NCBI GenBank assembly: GCA_050747825.1
Contig: JBOGJG010000321.1
Span: forward strand, 1 to 57,571
Source of the DNA: JBOGJG01 sp050747825
Lineage (GTDB): Bacteria > Acidobacteriota > UBA6911 > RPQK01 > JBOGJG01
Length of the DNA: 57,571 bases
Reading direction: 5' to 3'
This document shows positions 16,501 through 25,191 of this stretch, in pieces. Within the stretch, counting starts at the first letter, position 1. Every line of letters begins with the position of its first letter. The notes beneath the pieces were generated by a model. It was not told the origin of the DNA. It saw only the letters and a list, made by a program, of their open reading frames with translations, and did not search any database. Position numbers and translations under genes: made by a program.

Positions 16501-19032
16501 GTGAGAGAGTTATTTATGACGAGTAGAAATGTTGTCGGGCAGATCCTCCTCACCATGACGCTGCTGGGTCACGCGAGCTTTGTGCTTGGATGGAAGCCGC
16601 TTTATCCGGCGGCCCGGACGGGCGGGGCTTATATGCATAACTACTATATTCCGCCCGCCGGCTCGGCGACCCCCTGGTGGCCGGCCTGGTCTCCCGACGG
16701 TGAGGAGATCGCCTTTTCCATGCAGGGTTCCATCTGGAAAATACGGGCGGATGGGGACACGGCCTACCAACTCACGGCCAATCCAACGTATGATTCTTCA
16801 CCCGATTTCTCTCCCGACGGGCGCTGGCTGGTTTACACCGCCGATCAAAATACGGAAAACATCAACCTGATGCTGCTGAATCTCGAAACCCGTGAGTCCG
16901 CGGCGCTGACGCGGGGTGATCACGTCAATCTCGATCCGGTGTGGTCCCCCGACGGCGGCCGGATCGCCTACGTCTCCACGGCGCCGAACGGTTATTACAA
17001 TCTTTTCGCTCTGCCCATCAAGGACGGGAACGCCGCAGCGCCGATTCAGTTGACGCTAGATCACGGTTACGGCAAGAACCGCCTCTACTTCCAGGAAATT
17101 GACCTGCATATCGAGCCCACCTGGTCTCCGGACGGAAGGGAACTCATCCTTCTCTCCAATCGAGAAATTCCGCTTGGCTCCGGAGCTCTGTGGCGAGTCC
17201 CTGTAGGTCAAAACGACTCCGACATCATGACCCGGGCCCGTATCATCCACCAGGAGCAGACCTTGTACCGAACGCGGCCTCACTGGTCGCCGGATGGAAA
17301 ACGGATCGTGTACAGCTCGCACGCGGGAGGAGAGTTCAGTCACCTCTTCGTGCTCCCCGTAGACGGCGGCCAGCCCTACAAGCTCACCTTCGGGAATTGG
17401 GACCATTTCCATCCCCGCTGGTCTCCGGACGGGCACCGCATCGCCTACATCTCAAATCATGGCGGATTGCCTCACCTGCACATTCTCCAGACCTTTGGAG
17501 GGGAAGATCGGTGTGTGAAAATCCGCCGCAGGATTCACCGGCGGCCCATGGGCTGGCTCCAGGTCAGAGTGCAGGACGAAGAGAGCGGGGAGAGCACTGC
17601 TGCCCGCGTTTATCTCAAAGCTTCGGATGGCAAGACGTATGGACCCGATGACGCTTATCACCGGATCGACCGCGAGGCGCAGCACCTTTTTCATACGAAT
17701 GGAACCTTTACCGTTCAGGTTCCCGCGGGAAGGCTGGAGCTGGAAGTGATGAAGGGTTTCGAGCGTCTGCCGGTCAAGAAAGAGATCCAGATTACGGCCG
17801 GCCGGTTCGCCTTGGAGACCGTGACGCTTTCGCGAATGACGAACTTGAAAGCCAGAGGATGGTACAGCGGAAGCATGCATATCCACATGAACTATGGCGG
17901 CAATTTGAGAAACACTCCCGAGCACATGATGCTGATGGGAGATGCTGAGGACACGGATGTCATCGGAGTGCAGGTGGCCAATAAGGACAACCGCATCCTG
18001 GACTATCACCACTTCCGCGGAGAGGTCGATCCGATCTCGACACCCGAGCGCATTCTCATGTTCGGGCAGGAGTATCGCCCGCCTTATTACGGGCACATCT
18101 CTTTTTTCAACCTCCAGAAGCACCTCATCTCCCCGTTCACGACGGGTTACGAAGGAACCGGGTTGGAAAGCCTCTATCCCTCCAATACCGACATGTTTCG
18201 TCTGGCCAGAGCGCAAGGGGCTATCGGCGGGTACGTTCATCCAGGCGGCGGTCCGCGCGGGTTTCTGGTCGATGCCGCCCTGGGGACGATTGACTATCAC
18301 GAGGTGATGTCGGGAGGGAATCACAAGAGAGTGGCCGAGGTATGGCACCGCGCTTTGAACTGTGGCTTCAAGATTCCCGCCGAGGGCGGCGAAGACTCCA
18401 ACACCAGCCTGCATATTATGAAGATCATGGGGTCCGGACGCACCTATACCTACTTAGGCGAAGGATTATCCTGGGAGGGCTGGGTCAAAGGTCTGAAAGA
18501 GGGTCGTACTTTCGTCACCAATGGGCCGCTGCTTGATTTCACAATCGACGGGCGGATGCCCGGAGAGGAAATCCGGCTGCCGGCTGGAGGGGCAACGATC
18601 GTTCTAAGAGCCCGGATGGACTCCATTGTGCCGATCGAAAGCGTAGAGGTTTTCCACAACGGTAAGGTGATCGAGACCATTCCCGTTCTGGATGGCGGGC
18701 ACCGGGCAGAATCCGAAAAGCGCATCCGCGTCTCGAGAAGTGGCTGGTATACACTCAGAGCCTCCACGGACGAGTACACCCATCCAACGGACAGCGTCTA
18801 TCCCTTTGCCGAGACGAGTCCCCTCTATGTCTATGTCGGCGAGCAGCCCATCCGCTCGGCCCCCGATGCCGAATATTTCATCGGGCGTATCGACGAGGTC
18901 GTCGAGGAGCTTCGCCGTTATCCTTCATGGCGCTCCGATCAGGAAAGAGAGCACGTGTTGTCTCAGTACTCCGAAGCCAGGCGGATTTACGAAGAGAGGG
19001 TCCGCGAAGCTCGTTCCGGCTTTCTGGACTGA
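16501..19032 (+). CDS. Secreted TolB-type propeller fused to CehA/McbA metallohydrolase
   Basis: This protein is 843 aa from GTG 16501 (ATG 16516 is also possible). After a signal peptide, six PD40 repeats (WSPDGEEIAF, FSPDGRWLVY, WSPDGGRIAY, WSPDGRELIL, WSPDGKRIVY, WSPDGHRIAY) form a TolB-like beta propeller to about residue 340. A beta-sandwich linker (about 350-450) follows. The PHP-like CehA/McbA domain then opens with SMHIHMNYGG (His460, His462) and continues with EYRPPYYGH, YVHPGGGP and EGGEDSNTS, all typical metal-site segments. CehA-type enzymes hydrolyse carbamates and amides, though the name covers many uncharacterised members. Its place between a TonB receptor and a periplasmic PLP enzyme suggests that it cleaves the imported compound in the periplasm. 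Confidence 0.82.
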   Translation: MRELFMTSRNVVGQILLTMTLLGHASFVLGWKPLYPAARTGGAYMHNYYIPPAGSATPWWPAWSPDGEEIAFSMQGSIWKIRADGDTAYQLTANPTYDSSPDFSPDGRWLVYTADQNTENINLMLLNLETRESAALTRGDHVNLDPVWSPDGGRIAYVSTAPNGYYNLFALPIKDGNAAAPIQLTLDHGYGKNRLYFQEIDLHIEPTWSPDGRELILLSNREIPLGSGALWRVPVGQNDSDIMTRARIIHQEQTLYRTRPHWSPDGKRIVYSSHAGGEFSHLFVLPVDGGQPYKLTFGNWDHFHPRWSPDGHRIAYISNHGGLPHLHILQTFGGEDRCVKIRRRIHRRPMGWLQVRVQDEESGESTAARVYLKASDGKTYGPDDAYHRIDREAQHLFHTNGTFTVQVPAGRLELEVMKGFERLPVKKEIQITAGRFALETVTLSRMTNLKARGWYSGSMHIHMNYGGNLRNTPEHMMLMGDAEDTDVIGVQVANKDNRILDYHHFRGEVDPISTPERILMFGQEYRPPYYGHISFFNLQKHLISPFTTGYEGTGLESLYPSNTDMFRLARAQGAIGGYVHPGGGPRGFLVDAALGTIDYHEVMSGGNHKRVAEVWHRALNCGFKIPAEGGEDSNTSLHIMKIMGSGRTYTYLGEGLSWEGWVKGLKEGRTFVTNGPLLDFTIDGRMPGEEIRLPAGGATIVLRARMDSIVPIESVEVFHNGKVIETIPVLDGGHRAESEKRIRVSRSGWYTLRASTDEYTHPTDSVYPFAETSPLYVYVGEQPIRSAPDAEYFIGRIDEVVEELRRYPSWRSDQEREHVLSQYSEARRIYEERVREARSGFLD

Positions 19033-19041
19033 AGGTCAAGA

Positions 19042-20358
19042 ATGGAGAAAAAATCCATGCATCAAACAAAGAACGTCTCTCGCCGCAACTTCTTCCAGCA
19101 GATGGCCGGATCGGCGGCCGCCGTGATCGCCGGTCTCTCGATGGTCGAAAGCACATTCGCTGAAGTGCTGGAAACCATTAAGAAATTGGATCCTCCAGAT
19201 GGGGAGGCCTGGCATTTTGACGGCGGTTACTGGGCAAAAGTTCGGGAGCAGTTCATGCTGGAAGAAGGATTCGGCTACCTGAACAACGGCACTCTCGGGC
19301 CCACCCCGACCCCGGTCTACGAGGCCATGGTGGAACACTGGCGGTTGATGGCCATCAACCCTCACGAGAACAGCCAGATCCTGCAGGACCGCCAGGAGAA
19401 TCTCCGCTTCAAGGCCGCCCAGTTTCTCGACGTCTCTCCCGACGAGGTGGCGATCACTCGCAATACGACGGAGGGGAACACCATACTGTGTCACGGCCTG
19501 GACGATCTCAAACAAGGCGATGAGATCCTGATCTCTGCTTTCGAGCATAACAGCTGCAAACAGACCTGGCTGAGGGAGGCCAAGCGACGAGGCTACCAGG
19601 TCAAAGAGGTCTCCTACAATAACCCGCCCAACGGTCCGGATGAAATTCTGAACGCCTTCGACGAGGCCATCACGTCCCGGACTCGAATTATCCATATCGC
19701 CAATCCGACCGGTGGCTATGGCTGCATTCAGCCGGTAAAAGAGCTGGCCGAACTCGCCCACAGCAAGAACATTCTCTTTTTCATCGACGGCGCGCACGCT
19801 CCGGGCATGTTCCGATTCAGCCTGCGCGAATGGGATGTTGACGCGTTTGCCTGCAATGCTCACAAATGGCTGTGCGGACCGGCGGGGTCCGGTCTTCTGT
19901 ATGTCCGACAAAATCTCCAAGACCGCATTTGGCCTAACATCAGTATCCTGGCCAGAAACCCGGGAGGAGCCCGAAAGTACTCCTACAGCGTGGGGAGACG
20001 GCCCTGGCCTGCAGTGGCTGCTCTTTCCAACACGCTGGACTTCCACTTAGCCATCGGTCGCGAACGCACGGAAAGGCGCTTGCGTGCCCTGGGCTCGTAT
20101 TTGCGAGAGGAAGCGGCCAAGATCGCAAAGGTAGAGGTCTATACGTCCAACGATCCGAAGCTCTCCGCCGGGATCTCCAGAATCGGGATTGAAGGGGTAT
20201 CCGGGCGGAAACTTGCCCAATACCTTCGACAGCGATACGACGTCTACATTCCCGGCGGCAGTACGAGCGTTCGGTTTTCATCTAACTACTACAATACCTT
20301 CGAGCAGGTCGATCGAGTGCTCCAAGGACTCAAAGAACTGGCGTTAGGGGCAGCCTAA
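19042..20358 (+). CDS. Tat-exported class V PLP enzyme, copy 2
   Basis: This 438-aa paralogue of the enzyme at 10005-11360 keeps the same motifs: twin-arginine signal (SRRNFFQQMAG), NNGTLGPTPTP (81-91), RNTTEG (140-145), IDGAHAPG (Asp249) and NAHKWLCGPAG with Schiff-base Lys275. ATG 19057 is an alternative start with GGAG upstream. The region after the active site (SILARNPGGARKY) and the C-terminus (YIPGGSTSVRFSSNYY) differ most from copy 1, so substrate choice may differ. Such enzymes racemise, eliminate or modify amino-acid side chains; periplasmic placement recalls PvdN. It is co-transcribed with the metallohydrolase (9 bp gap) and Tat-RidA. Confidence 0.85.
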   Translation: MEKKSMHQTKNVSRRNFFQQMAGSAAAVIAGLSMVESTFAEVLETIKKLDPPDGEAWHFDGGYWAKVREQFMLEEGFGYLNNGTLGPTPTPVYEAMVEHWRLMAINPHENSQILQDRQENLRFKAAQFLDVSPDEVAITRNTTEGNTILCHGLDDLKQGDEILISAFEHNSCKQTWLREAKRRGYQVKEVSYNNPPNGPDEILNAFDEAITSRTRIIHIANPTGGYGCIQPVKELAELAHSKNILFFIDGAHAPGMFRFSLREWDVDAFACNAHKWLCGPAGSGLLYVRQNLQDRIWPNISILARNPGGARKYSYSVGRRPWPAVAALSNTLDFHLAIGRERTERRLRALGSYLREEAAKIAKVEVYTSNDPKLSAGISRIGIEGVSGRKLAQYLRQRYDVYIPGGSTSVRFSSNYYNTFEQVDRVLQGLKELALGAA

Positions 20359-20402
20359 CCGGCTTCTTCCGACATCAACCCAAGAAAGGAGAAAGAAACT
20401 CT

Positions 20403-20903
20403 GTGCAAAACAAGAAAAATCCCACCCGAAGAGATTTCGTCTCAAAGGCGGCCATCGGGACTGCCGTTTTGACGGGCGCCGCGGTGGCAGCCGGCGCACA
20501 AGCAGGGGATGCAGAGACCGAGAAAAAGGTCATTACCTCTCAGAAAGCAGCCCTGCCGGTCGGTCCCTATTCCCAAGGCATCCGGGCGCGAGGATTTATC
20601 TTCGTGGCCGGGGAGAAAGGCCTGGACCCGAAGACGGGAAAGATTGTATCCGGGGGTATTGGCCCTGAAACGAGACAGGCATTGGAGAATATAAAGGCCA
20701 TTGTCGAGGAAGCAGGAGGCTCGCTGGACGATGCGGTCAGTTCGACCGTGCACCTGACGGACATCAGTGAGTTCGAGCAAATGAATCGTGTCTATGCACA
20801 GTATTTCAAACACCAGCCGCCCGGACGCACGACGGTAGGGGTCGCCTCCCTGCCCGCGGGTGCCCGCGTCGAAATCACGGTGACCGTCCTGGCGCGGAGC
20901 TAA
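20403..20903 (+). CDS. Tat-exported RidA-like protein
   Basis: This 166-aa protein starts at GTG 20403 after an AAGGAGAAAG ribosome-binding site. A twin-arginine leader (TRRDFVSKAA, then a hydrophobic Ala/Gly stretch) precedes a full Rid domain (PVGPYSQGIRARGFIFVAGEKGL onward, ending VEITVTVLARS). Rid proteins are normally cytoplasmic, so export is unusual. The segment GVASLPAG carries Ser where canonical RidA has its catalytic Arg, so classic 2-iminoacid deaminase activity is doubtful. Beside a periplasmic PLP enzyme it could deal with enamine/imine products there (inference). It is the last gene of the operon. Confidence 0.85.
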   Translation: MQNKKNPTRRDFVSKAAIGTAVLTGAAVAAGAQAGDAETEKKVITSQKAALPVGPYSQGIRARGFIFVAGEKGLDPKTGKIVSGGIGPETRQALENIKAIVEEAGGSLDDAVSSTVHLTDISEFEQMNRVYAQYFKHQPPGRTTVGVASLPAGARVEITVTVLARS

Positions 20904-20936
20904 CCGCTCGTCCAGGTCGATCGTGGTGTTTTTTAA

Positions 20937-21040
20937 TGAGGATCCAATTCTGCAGAGCGGTCAACGATTTCGCCGCCGATGATGGTCAGAACGCTTCCCT
21001 CTCGGGAACGGTCTCCAAGGGCACGCTGAAGAAGTGGTAG
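20937..21040 (-). pseudogene. Possible C-terminal remnant of an amidohydrolase
   Basis: On the minus strand about 30 codons read LGDRSREGSVLTIIGGEIV followed by DRSAELDPH and a stop at about 20937. The segment VLTIIGGEIV resembles the final beta strand of YtcJ-type amidohydrolases. Nothing upstream continues it, so if real it is only a fossil. The match is short and could be chance. Confidence 0.3.
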
Positions 21041-21080
21041 AAGGCAATCCGAAAAAAGACGTGAGCCGAAGGAAGGGAAT

Positions 21081-21113
21081 GGCGCCGGACGCGCTGGCCA
21101 GACGTCCGGCGCC
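21081..21113. terminator. Strong hairpin between convergent genes
   Basis: GGCGCCGGACG (21081-21091) and CGTCCGGCGCC (21103-21113) form a perfect 11-bp GC-rich stem with an 11-nt loop. It lies 8 bp beyond the stop of the leftward TonB receptor and about 180 bp after the rightward Tat-RidA gene. There is no long T run on either side, so it may be a bidirectional terminator, a transcript-end stabiliser or a barrier between convergent operons. Confidence 0.5.
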
Positions 21114-21120
21114 GCTTGCT

Positions 21121-24100
21121 TTAGAACTCGAAGCGCAATCCCAGCATGATCTCTCGGGGTCCGGCAAAATCCGAAGCGGTATAACTCGAGGTGATACGAG
21201 CCACCGCATTGGGAGCGGAGATGTTCAGAGCCGGCTGATTGAAAGTGGGCTGGTTCAGGAGATTGGTCGCGCTGCCCTGGACGCGCAGCCAGGTGGTCTC
21301 GCTGATCTGAAAGCGCTTGTAAAGCCCGAAATCCAGCACCGCCCGTCCGGGACCGACGATAACCCCTTTGCCTGCATTTCCGAAACGGCCGGCATTGGCT
21401 GGAGGCCTCACAAAGGCGGAAGCGTCAAACCACTGGTCGATGGATCGCTGATCGCTGGGCAAGTTTCCGTCGGCGATGCGATCCGGGCGACCTCCGACCG
21501 TATCCGTGTTGGACGGGTCAAGTCCCGTGAAGGTGGGCGTGAGGAACAAGCCGGTCTGAGCAATCAGTGTAGTCGTCACCTGCCAGCCGCCCAGAACAAG
21601 GTTTGCCCAGCCGGATTGATTCAAGTAGCGCTGGCCTAAACCAAACGGCAATTCCCAGATCAAATTGGCGATGAAACGGTGGCGCGGCGTCCACATGAAA
21701 TTCCCGCGCTCGCAGGCGCGACAGTACGAATTCTCGATGACGGGTCCCCGCTCCACGTTTCCAGCATCGTCCGTATCTCCCAGGTTCTTGGCCCAGGTCC
21801 AGTTGGTCTGAAAGTAGAGGCCACGGCCGCCCTTGCGCTCGAAGTCGATGGAAAGAGCGTTGTAGCTCGAGTTGCCGCCGTTGTCGGTGAAGTTCAGAGT
21901 GCTGAAAAGAGGGTAGGGGCGCCGGCTGTTGGTGAAGGGTGTCGTGCTGGCTTCAGGCTGGTTGATGTTGCGAGTATAGGTCAGTTGACTGCCTTTGGTG
22001 CCCAGGTAAGTGACGCGCAAAGACGTTTCGAATCCCATATCGCGCTCGATCGTCAGGTTCCACTGCTGGATGTACGGATTGACGATGTCCTTTGAGGTGG
22101 AATTGATACCCACTGTACCGAGCGGCGCCAGTTCCAGGAAAGGCTGCTGCAGCGTAATGAGCGGCTGCCCATTGGTGATTCTGTTGGTGAATTGCTCATT
22201 AACTTGAAAGGGCCCGCTGGTTATCTGTTGGGCTGTGATTCCGGAGCTGAAAATGTCATAGAAGAGCCCGTAGCCCCCACGGATAGCCGTGCGGCCGTCG
22301 GCGAAAGGCCTGTAGGCGAACCCAACGCGGGGGGCAAAGTTGTTGCCGTCCGTATTCAAAAAGCTCCGCTCCGGAAATCCCGCCTGCTCGGCGGTCAGGA
22401 CAGGAATCGCGCCGGGAAAGGCCGGGGAGACCTTTGACCGAACCTCCTCGCTGGGAATCAAGACACTACCCGTCGCCGGATCAAAGCTGGCAAAAATATC
22501 GTACTTATCGACCTGAGGCAGGTAGTAGTCATAGCGGATGCCCAGATTGAGCGTGAGCTCGGGAATGACTTTAAAATCATCCTGAAAATAGCCGTTGAGC
22601 GAGTGGTAGCGCATGTATACGGTGTCGCGCAAAGTCGCGCGGAATGTCCTCTGGGGCAAACCGAGCAGAAAGTCGGCGTAGGCGAAACGCGTAAAGGCGT
22701 TGGTGAAGTCGTATCTTCCGAAGTTGGGAAGCCGCCAACTGGTGAAGCGCTGGGGGAGCCATTCCGCTCCGCCCTTGAAGCTGTGACGCCCCGTAATCCA
22801 GGTCAGGCTGTTTCCCAAATGATAGGTCTCCTCCACATACTGGCTCATGGAAGCGGTCGGCTGTGCAAAGCCCGTGATCCGCAGATCCGGTATGTTGGAA
22901 AAGCCAGGGGTATTGGGCAGGCCCTGAACTCCCAGCATATCGATCAACTCCTGACCTTCCAAAAGCGTGTTGTAGCCATCCGAACGGCGGCGGGCGTAGC
23001 CAGCCTTGAACTCGTTGATCAACGTGGGAGAGATGGTCCAAGTGTCGGAGAAAACGAAATGTTTCCCAATGTTATTTGGATACTGGTAGCCAATGCGGTC
23101 GGGTGGAAGTTGCCCCCTCACTAGATTGGCGGGAGTACTTTGAGACATGTAGCGAAAGTACAGGCTATTGTTCTCGGTGGCCTGATAGTCCAGCCGCGTG
23201 ACTAACTGGGGAACTTCAAGCAGTTGCGAGAAGCTGCCGCGAAGATTGGCGCTGGTGGAACTGGGGGAGCCAAAATTCGGGTCCGGATAAAAGCGGTTCT
23301 GCCAAGCCAGAGACCCGGCGTTCATCATCTCCCGGGGTATGATGTTCCCGTCAAAGTCCTCGCCCGTCAACGGATTTCGGAGCTGGATCGGAGTCGCACG
23401 TTCCAGCAGCTCTGAGAAGTCGCCCTGGCGCATCTTCAGCGTCGGCACATTGGAGGCCAGCACGGCCGGCAGCGTATCCCGGACGTATTCGTAGGAGACG
23501 AAGAAGAAAGCCTTATCGCGCCTGATAGGACCACCGACGGAGCCTCCCACCTGATTATTCTGGGTATACAGTTCCTCACCCGTTTGAGGGTCGAGCGGCC
23601 CCCGGTTGGTGGCAAAGAAATCTCGAGCCGAGAGCGCGCTGTGGATGTTGTACCAGTAGAGCGTGCCATGAAAATCGTTGGCGCCCGATTTGGTAACGGC
23701 TGTCACGCTGCCGTTCTGCGCGAATTCGGCTTTGGCGTTCGCATACTGAAAACGCACTTCCTGAATCGCTTCTCTGGGAGGATTCAAGACGCCTGTCTGG
23801 TTGGCAAAAGCCGGCGAGTCCGCGCTGATTCCATCCACGTTAAAGGTCGTCGTACTGGCGCGACCACCTCCAAAGGATCGGCGCGAGCCCTGACCCTGCG
23901 TGCCGGTCGGCGTAAGCCAGGTCCAGGCATACAGTTGGGCTTGACCTCGAATTTGAGTCGGAAGGTCGCGCAACTGCTCCGCCGTTCTCGACTGCGCGAT
24001 GATCGACGTCTCGGAGTCCACCACCGGAGCCCCGGCCTCAACCGTGACTTCGGTATCCAGCTCCCCAATCTCCAGCCGCACGTCTATCCTGAGCGTCTGC

Positions 24101-24411
24101 ACCGCCCTGACATCGATATCTTCGTGGCGGAATCTCTTAAAACCGGGCAGCTCTGCAGTGACCGCGTAAAGACCGGGGTTCAGATGAGTGACTTCGTAGT
24201 TGCCCCGGTCATCCGAGACAACCGTTCTGGCGACGTTGGTCGCCTGATTAGTGACGGTGACAGAAACTCCAGGGACCACCGCTCCGGCGGCATCCATCAC
24301 GGTGCCCCGGATAGTAGCGAACGTCGCCTGGGCCTGAACAACCCAGACGCTCGAAAAAAATACTGCGGCGCAAAGAAGCGTTAGCCACAAGACCTTTTGA
24401 CAGCCTTTCAT
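21121..24411 (-). CDS. TonB-dependent receptor, Oar-like, copy 3
   Basis: This 1,096-aa outer-membrane receptor starts at the ATG at 24411 behind AGGAGGGCAAAACGTC. The same architecture as copy 1 is visible: signal peptide (MKGCQKVLWLTLLCAAVFF), carboxypeptidase-regulatory domain (IRGTVMDAAGAVVPGVSV), plug and barrel ending LGLRFEF. Long stretches are nearly identical to copy 1, such as DTVGGRPDRIADGNLPSDQR, so the two arose by duplication. It stands alone here with no transporter or enzyme genes behind it. The shared upstream 17-bp inverted repeat suggests that both receptors answer to one regulator and perhaps take up related ligands. Confidence 0.92.
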   Translation of the reverse strand: MKGCQKVLWLTLLCAAVFFSSVWVVQAQATFATIRGTVMDAAGAVVPGVSVTVTNQATNVARTVVSDDRGNYEVTHLNPGLYAVTAELPGFKRFRHEDIDVRAVQTLRIDVRLEIGELDTEVTVEAGAPVVDSETSIIAQSRTAEQLRDLPTQIRGQAQLYAWTWLTPTGTQGQGSRRSFGGGRASTTTFNVDGISADSPAFANQTGVLNPPREAIQEVRFQYANAKAEFAQNGSVTAVTKSGANDFHGTLYWYNIHSALSARDFFATNRGPLDPQTGEELYTQNNQVGGSVGGPIRRDKAFFFVSYEYVRDTLPAVLASNVPTLKMRQGDFSELLERATPIQLRNPLTGEDFDGNIIPREMMNAGSLAWQNRFYPDPNFGSPSSTSANLRGSFSQLLEVPQLVTRLDYQATENNSLYFRYMSQSTPANLVRGQLPPDRIGYQYPNNIGKHFVFSDTWTISPTLINEFKAGYARRRSDGYNTLLEGQELIDMLGVQGLPNTPGFSNIPDLRITGFAQPTASMSQYVEETYHLGNSLTWITGRHSFKGGAEWLPQRFTSWRLPNFGRYDFTNAFTRFAYADFLLGLPQRTFRATLRDTVYMRYHSLNGYFQDDFKVIPELTLNLGIRYDYYLPQVDKYDIFASFDPATGSVLIPSEEVRSKVSPAFPGAIPVLTAEQAGFPERSFLNTDGNNFAPRVGFAYRPFADGRTAIRGGYGLFYDIFSSGITAQQITSGPFQVNEQFTNRITNGQPLITLQQPFLELAPLGTVGINSTSKDIVNPYIQQWNLTIERDMGFETSLRVTYLGTKGSQLTYTRNINQPEASTTPFTNSRRPYPLFSTLNFTDNGGNSSYNALSIDFERKGGRGLYFQTNWTWAKNLGDTDDAGNVERGPVIENSYCRACERGNFMWTPRHRFIANLIWELPFGLGQRYLNQSGWANLVLGGWQVTTTLIAQTGLFLTPTFTGLDPSNTDTVGGRPDRIADGNLPSDQRSIDQWFDASAFVRPPANAGRFGNAGKGVIVGPGRAVLDFGLYKRFQISETTWLRVQGSATNLLNQPTFNQPALNISAPNAVARITSSYTASDFAGPREIMLGLRFEF

Positions 24412-24471
24412 GACGTTTTGCCCTCCTTTTTGGGCGATGCATTCAGCCTGGAATGGCCATAGAATCGAAGC

Positions 24472-24488
24472 GTACCTTGAGTCGGTAC
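24472..24488 (-). promoter_or_regulatory. Inverted repeat GTACC-N7-GGTAC, putative operator
   Basis: This is the second copy of the 17-bp element found before TonB receptor copy 1, here 61 bp before the receptor start. The arms are identical, and the spacer differs in sequence but not in length, which is the pattern expected for a conserved regulator site. Confidence 0.5.
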
Positions 24489-24582
24489 ACTGTTTCATTG
24501 CCTGGGGTGCGCATTATCATACTTTCACTCCATAATTCTTGTCTACAAAAATTTCGCTAGTCAAATAACTCCTCGCATTTTG

Positions 24583-24634
24583 GCCATAGAGGCACAGAGA
24601 ATTCCCATACCTCTGCGCCTCTGTGTCTCTGCGG
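24583..24634. repeat. Short-word intergenic repeat (CCTCTGYG words)
   Basis: Eight-nucleotide words related to CCTCTGCG, CCTCTGTG and TCTCTGCGG follow one another at 24610-24634, preceded by AGAGGCACAGAG, a near-complement. The rest of 24489-24642 has no coding signal. Confidence 0.4.
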
Positions 24635-24642
24635 CTAATCCT

Positions 24643-25065
24643 TTATGGCAAGAGAGTGGTTTGATGGGCTGCCAGACGCCACTTGCCGCCCTGCTTGACC
24701 CAGGTGTGCATCATGATTAGGCGGTTATCAAATGCCCGCGTGTCGCTGGTACCGCTCATCCGCACCTTTGAATGAGCCACCGCAGCCTCACCATAGCTCC
24801 GCACCGTCACACTTTCATGCTCGATGCGGTCATATTTTTGTGCGCCCCGGCGCAGGCGCTCCATGTACTCGCCCTTATTCTCGATGACGCCGGTGGAGTG
24901 GGCGTAAATCAACTGGTCGGCAAGCATGCCGTCCAGCGCGGCCAAATCCCCGGATAAGACGCCGGCGACCCACTCTTTCTCGGCCTGAACGATTTCGTCC
25001 TCTGCTGGCGCCCCATAGGCCATTGAAATTGCCACAATGAGTAGGATCAAGGTCACTTGAAGCAT
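24643..25065 (-). CDS. Secreted DUF4440/NTF2-like protein
   Basis: This 140-aa protein starts at the ATG at 25065, behind GGAGGGCAAATTTC; the frame is open for 39 more codons upstream but that part covers a repeat. A signal peptide (MLQVTLILLIVAISMAYG) precedes a DUF4440 domain of the NTF2/SnoaL fold: EKEWVAGVLSGDLAALDGML, YAHSTGVIENKGEYMERL, and the end TWVKQGGKWRLAAHQTT. This fold makes small ligand-binding or enzyme pockets; many exported members are uncharacterised. It stands alone, divergent from the acetamidase gene. Confidence 0.8.
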   Translation of the reverse strand: MLQVTLILLIVAISMAYGAPAEDEIVQAEKEWVAGVLSGDLAALDGMLADQLIYAHSTGVIENKGEYMERLRRGAQKYDRIEHESVTVRSYGEAAVAHSKVRMSGTSDTRAFDNRLIMMHTWVKQGGKWRLAAHQTTLLP

Positions 25066-25107
25066 GAAATTTGCCCTCCAGGAAAGCTTCATTATAAAGC
25101 AAAACCA

Positions 25108-25135
25108 TTCGTGCGATTCGTATGATTCGTTGGCT
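25108..25135. repeat. Short-word repeat ATTCGTNNG x3
   Basis: Three consecutive 9-mers of the form ATTCGT followed by three variable bases lie in the gap between the divergent DUF4440 and acetamidase genes. It belongs to the same class as the other short-word arrays in the window. Confidence 0.4.
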
Positions 25136-25191
25136 CCAGAGCTTGATCCATTGCTTTTCTTCAACGGCCGTATTAGCATCAAGAAAATTCC

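Noticed and set aside
17452..18414. 320-codon minus-strand frame
   Set aside because: It is opposite the CehA-type gene and has no domain or start signal.
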